From NCBI GenBank assembly GCA_034336665.1, contig JAPFBE010000002.1:77255405-77319404 (forward strand): a stretch of DNA of 64,000 nt, written 5' to 3'. The first letter of the stretch is position 1, and each line of letters starts with the position of its first letter. The notes under the pieces were generated by a model. That model worked only from the letters and a program-made list of their open reading frames with translations, made no database searches and had not been told where the DNA came from. This document shows positions 45,483 through 57,306 of the stretch, in pieces. The stretch comes from Luscinia megarhynchos. Its lineage: Eukaryota > Chordata > Aves > Passeriformes > Turdidae. Both the position numbers and the translations under genes were made by a program.

Positions 45483-48400
45483 GGTTAATGTTTAACTGCA
45501 GTATGTAAAGTGTTTCTGCATCAGTGATTTTTCCCCATGGAACACAGCAGGTAAGTCTTGGTCACAGTCAAGCTTAAGCTATTTTTTTTTCCCTTCAATT
45601 TTCTGGCATTTGCAAATATAAGATAGGTCCTTAATGTTATATTAACATAGATTTTTATGTGTCAATTAACAGATAAATTCATTATGAAAACTCATTTAGG
45701 AAAGGGCTGGCACCAGACAAAGCCTTGAGGCAACTGTGGAGCACCAGGATGAAACATCTGCTCCATCACACTCAGATGCTCCCACTTGTCGACTCTTCAC
45801 CCCTGCTCCCCAGCATCTCAAGCAGCCACTTACCTCTTCAGGACATGAAAGTTTGGACACAGACCCACACAAAGGCCAAATGTCTCCATCAATTCTTCCA
45901 GGCACAACCAGCTAAAGAAAGTTGTCAAGATATGCAACTCCTTCACATCATGAAAGGAAAAAAAAAATCTGTACAAGCTACATGCCATGTTCATTTTCCA
46001 TGTGAGATTTGGTTTTGTTGAGTTATTTACTCAGTACTGAATTTGACAACCATCTCAAATATTGAATCTACTTCTGAAACCCACCTATTTTCTATGTTAT
46101 GGACCTCATTTGCTATTTTAGCTAATGCAAAAATGCCTTCCATTACTAGCTGTGTTGCTTCTCATGACATAATACAAATTGACTCAGAAAGTAGCATATG
46201 CTGTTATCACCCATAATAGATCAGCCACATCTCAAGGACTGGAAGCCAAAATTACCATTTGGCATGTCTGTAAATTCAAATATAACGTCTGTCCCAAGTT
46301 GGAAATTAATGGAATTTTATCTATTTTATAGATATATATCAAAGCTTGCACTACTGCCATAAGAAATTTTTCATTTAGTATTTGTGTTAAAGAAATTCTC
46401 CGTGGGTGTTTAATGCTGTTGAAGAGCTCATCAGGCTGCAATTTGCAAAACACATCTCCTTCTGCCTCTCTGCAGATTGTTTCCTCCACTTTGAGGTTCA
46501 GTGCTTCCAGAAACAGAGCTGGGAGAAGGTCCTGAGAAGCTGCTTCTCTGTCTCCCTGTCTCAAGGCAGGACCCACTAAACCATTTCCAACAGTTATTTC
46601 TCAACAAAGTAGAAGGCAATACTAAAATACTATACACTTACACATATACACATCTCTTCATGTATGGGTAGTGTACAAAAATTCTTCCCTACTGGTTGGT
46701 ACTATTTATCTTTAGTTTTTAAAGGGCCAATTATACAGAAAAAGGCAATTACAGAGGATGAACCTTATCTGAACACTTTCAGAAAAGAAAACTCCCTGAC
46801 AGCAGTCAGATTTCCATGCACATACATGGCAGGATCAGACCTTTCATGAGTAGCTCATTTCTTACCTGTAGCTGGGGTGCATTTTCAACCAGCACACAAG
46901 CTCTGGTGGGGATTTTTCACCCAATGGTACAGACTTTTTTCATCCTCTGCCACTCGTGGTTTTCACGAGGATTTCTTTCCAACAGCTATGGTTTCTAAAA
47001 GGGACAAATTATGCGTCCAGTTCTGCAAACTTGCCTGCAATGAATGCCTTTAGAAATCAGTGGAGCTTTCACATGGCAGATGGCTCCCTAGGATTGAGCT
47101 CTACATAAGTTTGCGATATTTTAGCTGGGGATATTTTAGTGGCTTTTTCCCTATGCATGACAGCATGATTTGCTAGCTGCTAGAAAATGTCATCAGACCC
47201 TTTCTCATTCCACAGTGAAGCCTTTGGATTTGTTTTGAACTAGCAAAAATGTTTTCCTTCCCTGTTGTACAGGACACTCCTATCCGATGAAAAACATTTC
47301 CAGATAAAACAGTGACACTAGAAGGGTAGAAGGGTAAACCAGCCATGTTGTGATTCAAAATAGATGTAAAGCCAAAAGAAGGGGAAAGAGGTTTTGCTAA
47401 AAGACTTTAAACAAATGTTCTATTATTGAAAATGCTATCCCCTAAGATTCTTGTGGAGTACTTTCTAATGATTTAATTATCTCATTTTCATTATTTTATT
47501 TCATTTTTCACATTTGTTCAAAAAGGATTAATTCCATCATTATTGCATGTTGGTCCACATCTAGACTGCCTCCTACAAAAACACAGCAAAAGCAAAAAAA
47601 GTTGCTTCAAACCTCTCTCTATTTTGCCAGCATTTGTCCCAGTCCCAGAAAGAATGAATTCAACTATCCCTGGCCAGGTCTATATCTGCACACAGAGATT
47701 TCAGTGGATTACTTCACACCAGTTCTGCCAATGGACTCTGCAGGGAACATTCTCCTTCAAGTTGGTCACACAACTGGTTAGGGGTAACAAGACATGTTCT
47801 AACCAGCTACTATGGTGCTTAAAATGGACTTGCATGTCCAACTGATGTTTAAATTCAAAGACCTGTCAGTGAGTGAAGTAAAGGTTACCTGGCTCCCTGG
47901 GCATTCCACAGAATGAAATGGGAGCTCTGTTTAGATAGTTTACATTTCCCACTCTGTCATTCCCATAGAAGATACATGTAGCTATGACTTACTGCTAGGA
48001 AGACTGATTCTACTGTCATTTTTTTTGCATTTTTTTTAAATCTAAGCATCTATGTCTCTGTTCTGAAGAAAGGCAGATATTCTGAATACACCTCACTCCA
48101 TCCTTGGATTTGTAGTCTATAATATTATTTACAGCACACACAAATACACAACTTTTGTAGTTTTCTCCATTCTGATCTTGTGACTAATTATTAATTTCCA
48201 ATGTTCCCACTTGTTTTCATAAGGCATTCCTTTTTCTTTGACCCTTCAGTATGATGGCTATTCAACAAAACTAAAATTAATGTGGCTTCTTTGTTTCCCT
48301 CTTTATACAACAGTGTAATCCATAATATCATCTGACTTCTGGAGACAGGAACTGTTAGTTAACTTTCCTCGCTGCTCTTTGCTGAACAGTTGCTGGGCAT

Positions 48401-50397
48401 TGCAGCATGTAAGACACTGTAAATTACAGAAAAATAGTGGCTATCTTCAAAACTATGGTGATACAGCAGTCATTTTAACAGCAGGATATTTTGATTCATT
48501 GTTCACATTCACTGTTCACATAATAAACACTTCAGGATTTGAGTCTGGGCTATTGCAGAGGATTTTTTTTGTTCAAAATAATTCTTAACCACTGTACCAA
48601 TGGTATTCTGAGCTAGACACTTGATCAGAAAGGTCTGGAGCCTTGGGAGACCATTCAGACTCCCACATGAGATCTCCATGCAAATTTCATGAGCTGTTCT
48701 GCCTGAGCATGGAAATACAAATGGGAAAAAAAACTCACTAAGAAAACAGCACTACTTACTATGCTGGTAAGGGATCATGCTTGGGGTTTTTTTTATTTTG
48801 TTGGTTTTTAATTTTTTCCTTAATGCTATTGCATCAAATGGACAAGAAAAAGTTGTAAGAAAGGAGAATGAATAACAAAGAATTTGCTTTGGCAATTGAG
48901 AATCATGAATGTGTTTTGCAGCTGGTAACCAACACAGGGAGCAAGAGTGCTCATTATTGCACCAGAGACAAGAAGTCAGTACATGAGGAGTTAATAAGAC
49001 CACATTTAGAAAATTAGGGAAATGGGACCTTAAGGAAGCACTCTAAGGCATAACATGCAAAGCCATTTTTGCTAATCAAAGAGGCATTGCAAACTTGGCT
49101 GACATTTGCTTTAATGAAAGACTTTCATTTTTGTCCAGCTCCTCCACAGAGTTCAAAACTGTGTAGCTGAACTCTGTCTAGCATCTCGTGTTGAAGGTCT
49201 GAACCTTTTTGTCAACAGAAAAATCAATGGATTATGCATTCCCATTTTCACTCTCTGCATCCAGTGTAGGTGAGCTCTTGCTTACAGTCACAGACTTGTA
49301 GACCTACATTAGTTCATGAGGATGAAAAGGGAATTAATTTTCCTGTAGGATTACTACATCCAGTTTAGCATTCTTTGTACAAATTTACAAAAGTTTGAAC
49401 CATACCAGTAACTTCCTTTATACATTCCTTCAAAACATTTCCATTTCCTCAATATACAAGCACTTCTCTCTGTTTTTGAGGAACCTGTTTATTGTCATCT
49501 AAGTACAAATCTACACATACACATATACAGTATTCTAGAAACAGGCAGTCTCTTGGCCTCCTTTTATAGTCTGAAAGATAAATTACATATTGGATTATAG
49601 TTTAAAAACTGATACAGCCATTTGAGTTTTTCTTTGCTAGGGTCCTTAAAAAGTTTAGTTAGTCTAACTTAGATCAGAATTCAACCACAAAGAAGAGAAA
49701 ATAAGGAATACTTACTATCAGAGATAATGTATTCTGAAAAGGTCATAGTTTTTAATTGCAATTTTACTGTGGAGTTCACATCCGGAATAAAGGTAATAGT
49801 GTTGTCTTCTCCAAACTGAGATTTGAGGGGTCTTACCATGGCAAAAAAAGCAGAGCATCCCTGAGATCAGTTTATCTGCCATAAAAAAAAATCATCAAAA
49901 AAGAGCTGAATTTATGGATGGAACCTTAAGAAGATTTGATGTGCTGAGATATTCCCTGCCTTGCCTCAAAGGGAAATTCTGATAGTACCCAACAGCATCC
50001 CAAACCAGAGCTGGTTAAAGAGAAGGTAAGTATGTCAGAACAAATTAATTATTATATTTTTCTCTAGGAAAAAGGCTTTATTTTTGTTCTTTGAGAACGG
50101 ATTGAGCAGGGAAAAGAAACTATTGATCTAAAAAGCCCCTCATTCCACCAGTTATACTGACTTGATACCTGAAACATGAAAGTGACATGCTTTTTGTCCA
50201 CTGGTAATAGAAAACATATTTAGTTTTTATTTGAATTCTTGTACTATTAATTAAAAGGATGAACATCTTGAAATTATTTTAGCACAATTTCATGTTATTT
50301 GCAAAACAGTTTTTCACTGGGGAAAATATCTTGATAGAATGTAGCCAATTTAGCTTGATGTAAATGAGAATTAAATCCTTCCATGTTGCTAGAGAAT

Positions 50398-50412
50398 AAC
50401 AATGATGCAAAT
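50398..50412 (+). promoter_or_regulatory. Candidate SOX/OCT paired site
   Basis: AACAATG is directly followed by a perfect octamer ATGCAAAT. The octamer is the POU/OCT consensus and ACAATG is a SOX core in reverse orientation. The usual composite has the SOX half as CATTGTT before the octamer, so this arrangement is inverted and may be chance. Confidence 0.25.
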
Positions 50413-51308
50413 GAAATTATAATTTACCAGGGAAAAGCAATTTTAATTTATGGGAGATAAAAGCCTCAGTGGCTATCCAACTGAAAACCCTTAACATCCT
50501 TCAAGAGCTCAGTCTGAGTTGCATTCAATGTTTTAGCTGCTTACAAGATACAGATTTTAATTCAGAGGATGGAGCTGTCTTGACCAAAACTTCTGTGGTG
50601 CTATGTTTCCGAGCTGTTATCCATCCAGGAAATGCTAACACAGGCAGACTGTGAATGGCTGACACCCTTTTAATACTTTCCTGCTGAACTTAAACTGAGC
50701 TGAGGTTTTTTGTTTTTTGTTTTAATTATGCATTAGTGATAAACAGCACCTCGATTAATTAATCCATGTATTTCATGGACTGTCAATATTGAAAAAAGGT
50801 GAGTTGTGGTCAGTATTTTGCACATAATTCTTACAAACACTTGAACAACAGATCTGTAAAGCTTCTCTGCTTCTTTGATAGTGGTTTTGAAGAATGCACA
50901 GCTGTGCTTGAACTCTATTACCAGGAATGAATGCAAAATAAAAATGCTCTTAATCTAAAAACAGAAACAATGGTCTATTTACACAAGATACTTATAACAA
51001 TAATATTGATTATGTAAACAAGGCTATTATTATTTATTCCAGTAATTTGTTGGTATTTAGGGAGATGTCTGCTGAAAACTCTATGCACTCAACTTGCATT
51101 TGAAATCGGCTCAAAAAGCCACTAAACTGAATAATTAGAAGAACTAAAACTGAATAATGAACTCTATGGGTATTTCACTGAATAACCAGACTTGTGACTT
51201 GCTGAGAGAAACAGAAAACAATTTTATGAAAGAGCTTCCTGGGAAAATTGCATTATTCTTAAAATACCTGACCTATTGATTTTGAGGAAATGTGCCATGA
51301 AAAAAGTA

Positions 51309-51323
51309 AAAAAAAAAAAAAAA
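51309..51323. repeat. A15 homopolymer
   Basis: Fifteen adenines in intergenic sequence. Confidence 0.85.
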
Positions 51324-52662
51324 TTGAATTATTATTTTATTGGTTTCATTTACTATCCTATTCAAATGCATTGAATATAATGCTATAAGTAAAGGAGATT
51401 TTAATATAACATAAAGTCCAAACAAAATACCTAGAATTATAACTGGAATCTCCAGAATTTTTACAATTTGAAATAGCGTGATTTTTATTTTTCTAGACTG
51501 ATATTGTTGTGATTAGACTATGATAACTAGATAGATTGCCAAAATAGATTGTTTCAATCAGCATGTACTAAAGATTTCTGGAGTTTTTATTCAGGGAGAA
51601 ATATCTGAATTTCATCTCTCTGTTAATTTAATTAAAAGGAGAAAAAAAGAGAAATTATTACTCAAAAAATTCAATGGCACTGTGCAATAATAAAAATTTA
51701 AAACTGCGAAAGTAGACGTTGGGAAATCTCGGTCTATGAGGTTGCATGAAGACTAATATTTCTTATTATATTAACAAATCTGTATATGTGCATCTGTTAA
51801 ATAAAACCAAGGATTTTGATCTGACAGTTAAAATATTTGGGGTTTCACTATCTGTATTGTCTTAAATGGTAGAGTATATTTATCATTTTCATGAGGGCAC
51901 ATAATTTATACCTACTCTTCACTTGACCTGAGCCACTAAAGCAAATGGATTACCATCAGTTCAAGTCAGTTTATACAAAGACCCTTTTCACTGACAATGC
52001 ACTGCTCCAGCACAATAACCTAACAAAGGCCCCACATAAAAGACTTTGTAGTGTACTTTTAGGATACTTTATATAATTTTGATCTACTTCAGTATACTTT
52101 GCATACCTTCTTTGTGCCGATATTATTTGAGTTTTAAGTACAACGGACTTTGTATAAAACTATAGAGAAATGAAATAGGGAATTAAAGGAAAAAAATAAG
52201 AATCCCTTCAATGCTTTCATTTGTGGTCAGTCACCACTGTACTCCCTCTCATTTCTTTCGAGATTTGTAGCCAAGCCGAGATCTACGGCCATCTGTTTTT
52301 AATCTCTATTCAGGATGATAGTCTGTGGATCAATGAACTCTAGCCACAGTCTATAGAGAAACTGCAAATCTTTTTGGGATAATTCCAGAGGATAATAATA
52401 TTCACAAGAGACTTCTTTTGCCTTCCTTATCTCCAACTACAGTTTTTCATAAAAGAATGGTATCATAGCTGCCTGGTTCCAACAATTGCTTCTATCATGA
52501 TGCATTATTGCCAGCGAGCTAAACAATTGAAGTCATAAATCTTTGAGCTTTTAGCTCTGCTACCATGGCCAAAGGAGATTTTGTGAGACACAAGTGAGCT
52601 AAAGAGAGTCAAGTGACTAAATGCAAGAGGGTGAAATGTACTATTTCCTTCTAAAATATTGT

Positions 52663-52688
52663 CTGTATTTTCTTGCAAGAAAATACAG
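52663..52688. repeat. Perfect 26-nt palindrome
   Basis: CTGTATTTTCTTG joined without a spacer to its exact reverse complement CAAGAAAATACAG. It lies in intergenic sequence and has no known element attached. Confidence 0.9.
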
Positions 52689-55600
52689 CATGAAATACAG
52701 TTCCTTCACAAGCCTGAAATTAAACATGGTGCACTTGTTTCAGTTAATGCCCATCAGACACCAACCATACTGACAGGAACGAGCAATTCTACTAACCGTA
52801 CATTACCTTGAGAAACATATATGAGTAGAAAACAATAACTATTAGTTCCTGTCCTGGTGCTCATTGATTTGGCATCTGCTGAGGATAAAATGCACAAATG
52901 CACATTCTAAGAAGTGCTAATTTAGCTGGCTCTTGCACAGTTCAGTGCTGAGCAGTCCCCTACGCTCACACTTCTGTGCACGACCTGCAGCCATCCTGCC
53001 AAAGCCAGAAAACACGTGGCTTTGTAAACCCCTGACAGGGTCTGCCCTGCTGCTGCTTCTTCCTTCCCCATATTGAGGAGAAAGTGGAGAGAGTATCTGG
53101 GACTGAAGGAAGTACAGGTTCCCCAATCCCAAACTGAATTAACTGCTGGACTGGTGGACAGCACAATACACTGAGCTGGCTGCAATCACCCTCTAAAGGA
53201 TCATTACCATTTAAGCAGGTCATTCCTTGCAGAAAGGGGCATGAGGGCATGACAAATCACCCTACCAAACTTCTCCAAAGAAAAAATATAAATAAACAGC
53301 AGTCTTTAACCCTTAGCTCTCCCAAGTGTGCTTTGTTATTTCTTCTAGAAATCTGAAACGAATTTAGCATAAATTCAGGAAATTCTTTCTGATCTGAGAT
53401 TCAGGCCTCTTATCTGAATTGCATCACCGCACTTAAAAATCACATCCTGGTTAATGTGAATATCCGTTTTTTCAAATTATTTTTCTGTATGTCATGTAAG
53501 CTGCAGCATTCTTTTCTCTCTTGAGAAAAAAAATTAAACAATTTTTTCAGATTCTTGCAACATTTTTTTAGGATGTTGAGATTCTACATTTTAAATATGA
53601 ACAGCTGAATTCTCCCCTTAGATGCATAAATGCAATTCCCACTGAAATCAATTAACGCTGTCTTGAAATCTCATAGAGTACCCTTAACTTTACATCCATT
53701 TATATCTTGAAAGTAATTGGACATATATCATGTGAATTGTCTAATGGAAAGATGAATCACCCCCAGTTCACTATCTGGAAGGACAGTGCGGATACTTTAT
53801 ACACAGCTTTTTGCTTCCTATAAATTTTCAGAACCATAGCTTCTCTCTACACCTCCATTTGTATAAAATATTTCAATTTCATGGTGCTAATCCTCTTTTT
53901 TTTGTGATCTTTATTCGATTTCCTGCCAAAAAAGGAAGAACTATGGGGGAAAAAATTAGTTCTTAACTGAGTCTACTCCCATTTAAAATATTTCTACTCT
54001 ACAATATTATGGAGAACATTTTAAAACAAAACAGACTTTTTAAGAAAATAGCAAGGCTATGGTATTAACCTGAGAAGTATTTACAAGGAAAATGACTACA
54101 GTAATGAAAATTCCAATTGTCCCAGATTACTACTTACCCTATCCAAGTCAATGTATTTTTTGCCACTGATTTTTGTGCTGGACAGAGTTTCACTCTGGTC
54201 AAGGGCTGGGACTTCTCTCTTGCCAGTGGAATCTTTTAGAGCATGTGAGAAAAAACAATTAAATGGAACTTTCTTGAAAATATTATTTCAAGAATCCATA
54301 GAAACACTGATAAGCATGTTGCTTATTCTAGAACGACTTAATTCCAAACCATCTCTACTTTCCATTAAAAATAATTACAGTTTTATACAAAATACTCCAT
54401 ATTAATTGCAAAATATTTTTTTCTGAAACAATTTCTGAGATATTAGTTTCATTGTTTAAACATTTTCTTTAATTCTGATTGAAATAAAGTTAGGCTAGGG
54501 TGGAAGATATAGGTACAGGTCAGAAGCTACCAGAAGCCCTTTTAGATAGCCTGTGTGAAGCATCATTCTTGGGAATGGGAGTGTGAGGATAATTGGGAGG
54601 CAACATCTGGAGCCAAGGACCTGGGAAGCACCTTTTCTGTCTTCCTTCCATTTCTGCCAAAGACCTAGTTAGCTTTAGCTTTACATATGCAATCACCTTC
54701 CTGACCATATTTTTAATAGAAGAGCCATAAACTTTTAATTAAGAGGTAATCTGAAAGAAACAGCACATTTTCATACAGTAATAGTCTCTTGCTGGTGGCA
54801 GACAAGGTGTTTATGAAATGAGATTTATCTTCAAAGCAGAAGATATCAATCACATGCTATTACAATCACAGCACTCTTTCTTTTACCAGGTGATGGATGG
54901 TGAAGCAATGATCTTGACTGATGGATGTCAGTACACAGGAGAAACAGTGGTTTAATGTACTTTTTCAATAGCAAACCTCTGGACAAGTTCAAGTCATAAT
55001 TGCCCCTTCTGGGGGCCAGAAAACTAGTACAATTTTGAAATAGAAAATAATGGATATTTTCACCAGAGAACAAATTTTCCATTTGAAAGACTATTATTAG
55101 TCTATTTCTTAACCGATGGTCTTATAAATACTCAGCTACGGTAATTTTAAATTATTTCTAATTTTTTTCCCTGGAAATAAACCTATTTCACTAATAAAGT
55201 ATAATAGAGAATAAAGAATACTTATTTTTTACATTCAGCCTCAGAATTTCACCCAAGATCCATGAAACGTTTCTGTGAACACAGAGTATTCCTGCTGCCA
55301 TCACCTGGTTGTGTATTTTTGGGCATTGACTTCATTTGTCCACAAATTACCTACTGGGACTTCTGGTTCCCCTCTCCTGTGGCTATGAAAATCTCAATTA
55401 TCTCTTTAAGATCAATGATGAATTCTGTGTGTATCTGAAGAGGTGAAGAGTATTTCCCTTCCAATCTCTTCTTGGGGTACAGCCCTGCCTAATGCTACTT
55501 GTTAATGCATTTGCTCTTTACATCCACATCCACTGTTCGTTCATCCTTTCTCAACATATGAAGAAAGTATGTGAAAACACCATTCTTTAAAGAGAGGTGA

Positions 55601-56584
55601 GAAAACCCCAGTTTCTTTTATGTTGGCCATTTTGTGCTGAAGGCTGTAGGCAAGATATCTTATTCAATAAAGTTCATTTTTTCCTTCCATTTCATTTTAT
55701 GCCTTGGTCCTGAGAACTTGTTTTATCTCAGAAATCATGGGATCTGCTCTAAATATTGTGGTTTAGTAACTTTCAAAAGTTCTGGGCCTTTCTGCCCTAA
55801 TGATGACACAGTAACATTGGGTAAAAGTGATTTTTTTTATTTTTGTTTCTACTTAATTAATTTGCGGGGGATTTAGAAGCTGTGGAAAAATATTTTTCCC
55901 CTGTGGCCTGTTGCATATTTTGCTGAATTGAGAGCCTTACAGAAAACATGAGAAATTACACTCATCTCCATTTTCACAAGTTTATTTGGTTGGCTTCAAG
56001 TCCCCTGTACTTTCAAAGAAAAACGGGCATAGAAATGAATTAAGCATTTTTAAATTTGGAAAAAAAAAATTGCAAAATAGGGTGCATGATAGGTCTGCGA
56101 TTTGTGCTGTGTCTACTTAATGAAGCATTGCTGCTAAACTCAGTGCTTATATTCCCTTAAGAAGTGACAAAATAGGATAAAGGGCTTTGAAGACCTCCAG
56201 AGACAGGTCTTTTCTGGCAAGTTGACATCAAAATGACTGTTCTGGGGGCCTGAAGGGGAATCTGGGCTTTCCTATTGATCATACGTGATGTAAGGCAGAT
56301 TATGCAATTTAGGTTCCCATCTCTGGTGACCCCAATGCCCGAATATTGTACCTCTCTTGTTTCTGCTGTAAGGAGGCATGGGCAAGGACAGGGATTTTGG
56401 CTTTACTAGGCATTTTCTTGGCTCTCATCCCGCTCTCTGGTTCTACTCTGGTATCAACCCCAGCTGGCACGGGCTTGTGTTGTTGGCAGCTTTGCTACCG
56501 TGGGGTATAGGGATGGATCGAAGTTTGGGCATGAAATGAGGAGCTGGGACACACATGATAATGAAAATGGAACTCGCCTTCTCT

Positions 56585-56990
56585 TTTTACAGCTGCGCTT
56601 GCCGCCGGGCTCGGCAGGACTGGCCATGCCGGTGTTCGGGCCCGAGGAGCGAGCTCCCGCTGCCGGCTCTGCGGGCTCTCCCTCAGCAGCGCCGCTCCTG
56701 CCGGGGCTCGGGCAGCTGCCAGCCCCGGAATGCCGCGGGCACCGGCCGTGCCCGGCTCCTCTCACGGGCAGGGCTGTGTGTGAGGGTACCGGGACGGGCT
56801 CCCGGGCTCCCCCGGCCCGGCTGCCCGCTGTGGGGCACGGACCCTTCCCGGCGCCGCCGGAGCCGGGCCCGCTCCGCCCGGCCCCACAGCGCGGGCCCGC
56901 CGCGCCCTTCCTCTGGAAATAAAACCGCCAGCAAAACCATCCGGGCGAGTCGGCCGCTAAACCACTTAATTCCCAAATCCATACCGTGGG
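56585..56990. promoter_or_regulatory. Isolated CpG island
   Basis: About 400 bp of very GC-rich sequence with roughly 45 CpG dinucleotides by hand count, set in a region that is otherwise AT-rich and nearly free of CpG. It includes GCCGCC, CCGGGG, GGGCGAG and other GC-box-like words. It starts abruptly after a splice-acceptor-like CTCTTTTTACAG (56581-56592) and fades after 56990. In vertebrates such islands usually mark promoters or developmental enhancers. No gene starting here was recognised. Long open frames here (56454-57101 minus; 56500-56922 and 56555-56998 plus) are expected from GC richness and have a P/G/A/R-rich, uninformative composition. Confidence 0.8.
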
Positions 56991-57195
56991 TGATTTAGAA
57001 AGGACAATTAAAAAGCCAGGGGACGCTCTCTGTGGTTTTTTGTTGTGAGCTTCACCAGCCCGGAGTGTGCCTGCCATCCGCTGCACTAAATAAAGCCTCA
57101 ATACACAAATTGCAATGGCGTTTTATAGGTGCCTGCTTGGCTTCCCCTTCCCTGCCCCAGACGGTCATAAAATGTTTTCTTAGATATAAATAATT

Positions 57196-57245
57196 ATTTT
57201 ATTTTATTTTATTTTATTTTATTTTATTTTATTTTATTTTATTTT
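57196..57245 (+). repeat. (ATTTT)10 microsatellite
   Basis: Ten perfect ATTTT units. Degenerate copies with C, G and AA interruptions continue to about 57306. Confidence 0.95.
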
Positions 57246-57306
57246 ATTTCAATTTTATTATAATTTTATATTTTATTTTAGTTCATTTTGCTCTATTTTA
57301 TTTTGC

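Larger units (their letters stand above)
38905..56450. other. Intergenic region, no gene recognised
   Basis: About 17.5 kb of AT-rich sequence downstream of SLC26A7. Open frames on both strands are short, have no splice context and resemble no family I know. It contains a CR1-like relic (about 39960-40015), several homopolymers, two perfect hairpin palindromes and a possible SOX/OCT site. Much of it is free of recognisable repeats, so conserved regulatory elements could be present but cannot be judged from one sequence. Confidence 0.7.

Noticed and set aside
56454..57101. 215-codon open frame on the minus strand, the longest in the window
   Set aside because: It spans the CpG island, where stops are rare. 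The product is P/G/A/R-rich with no domain, and the other frames are also open there. It is a composition artefact unless transcripts show otherwise.
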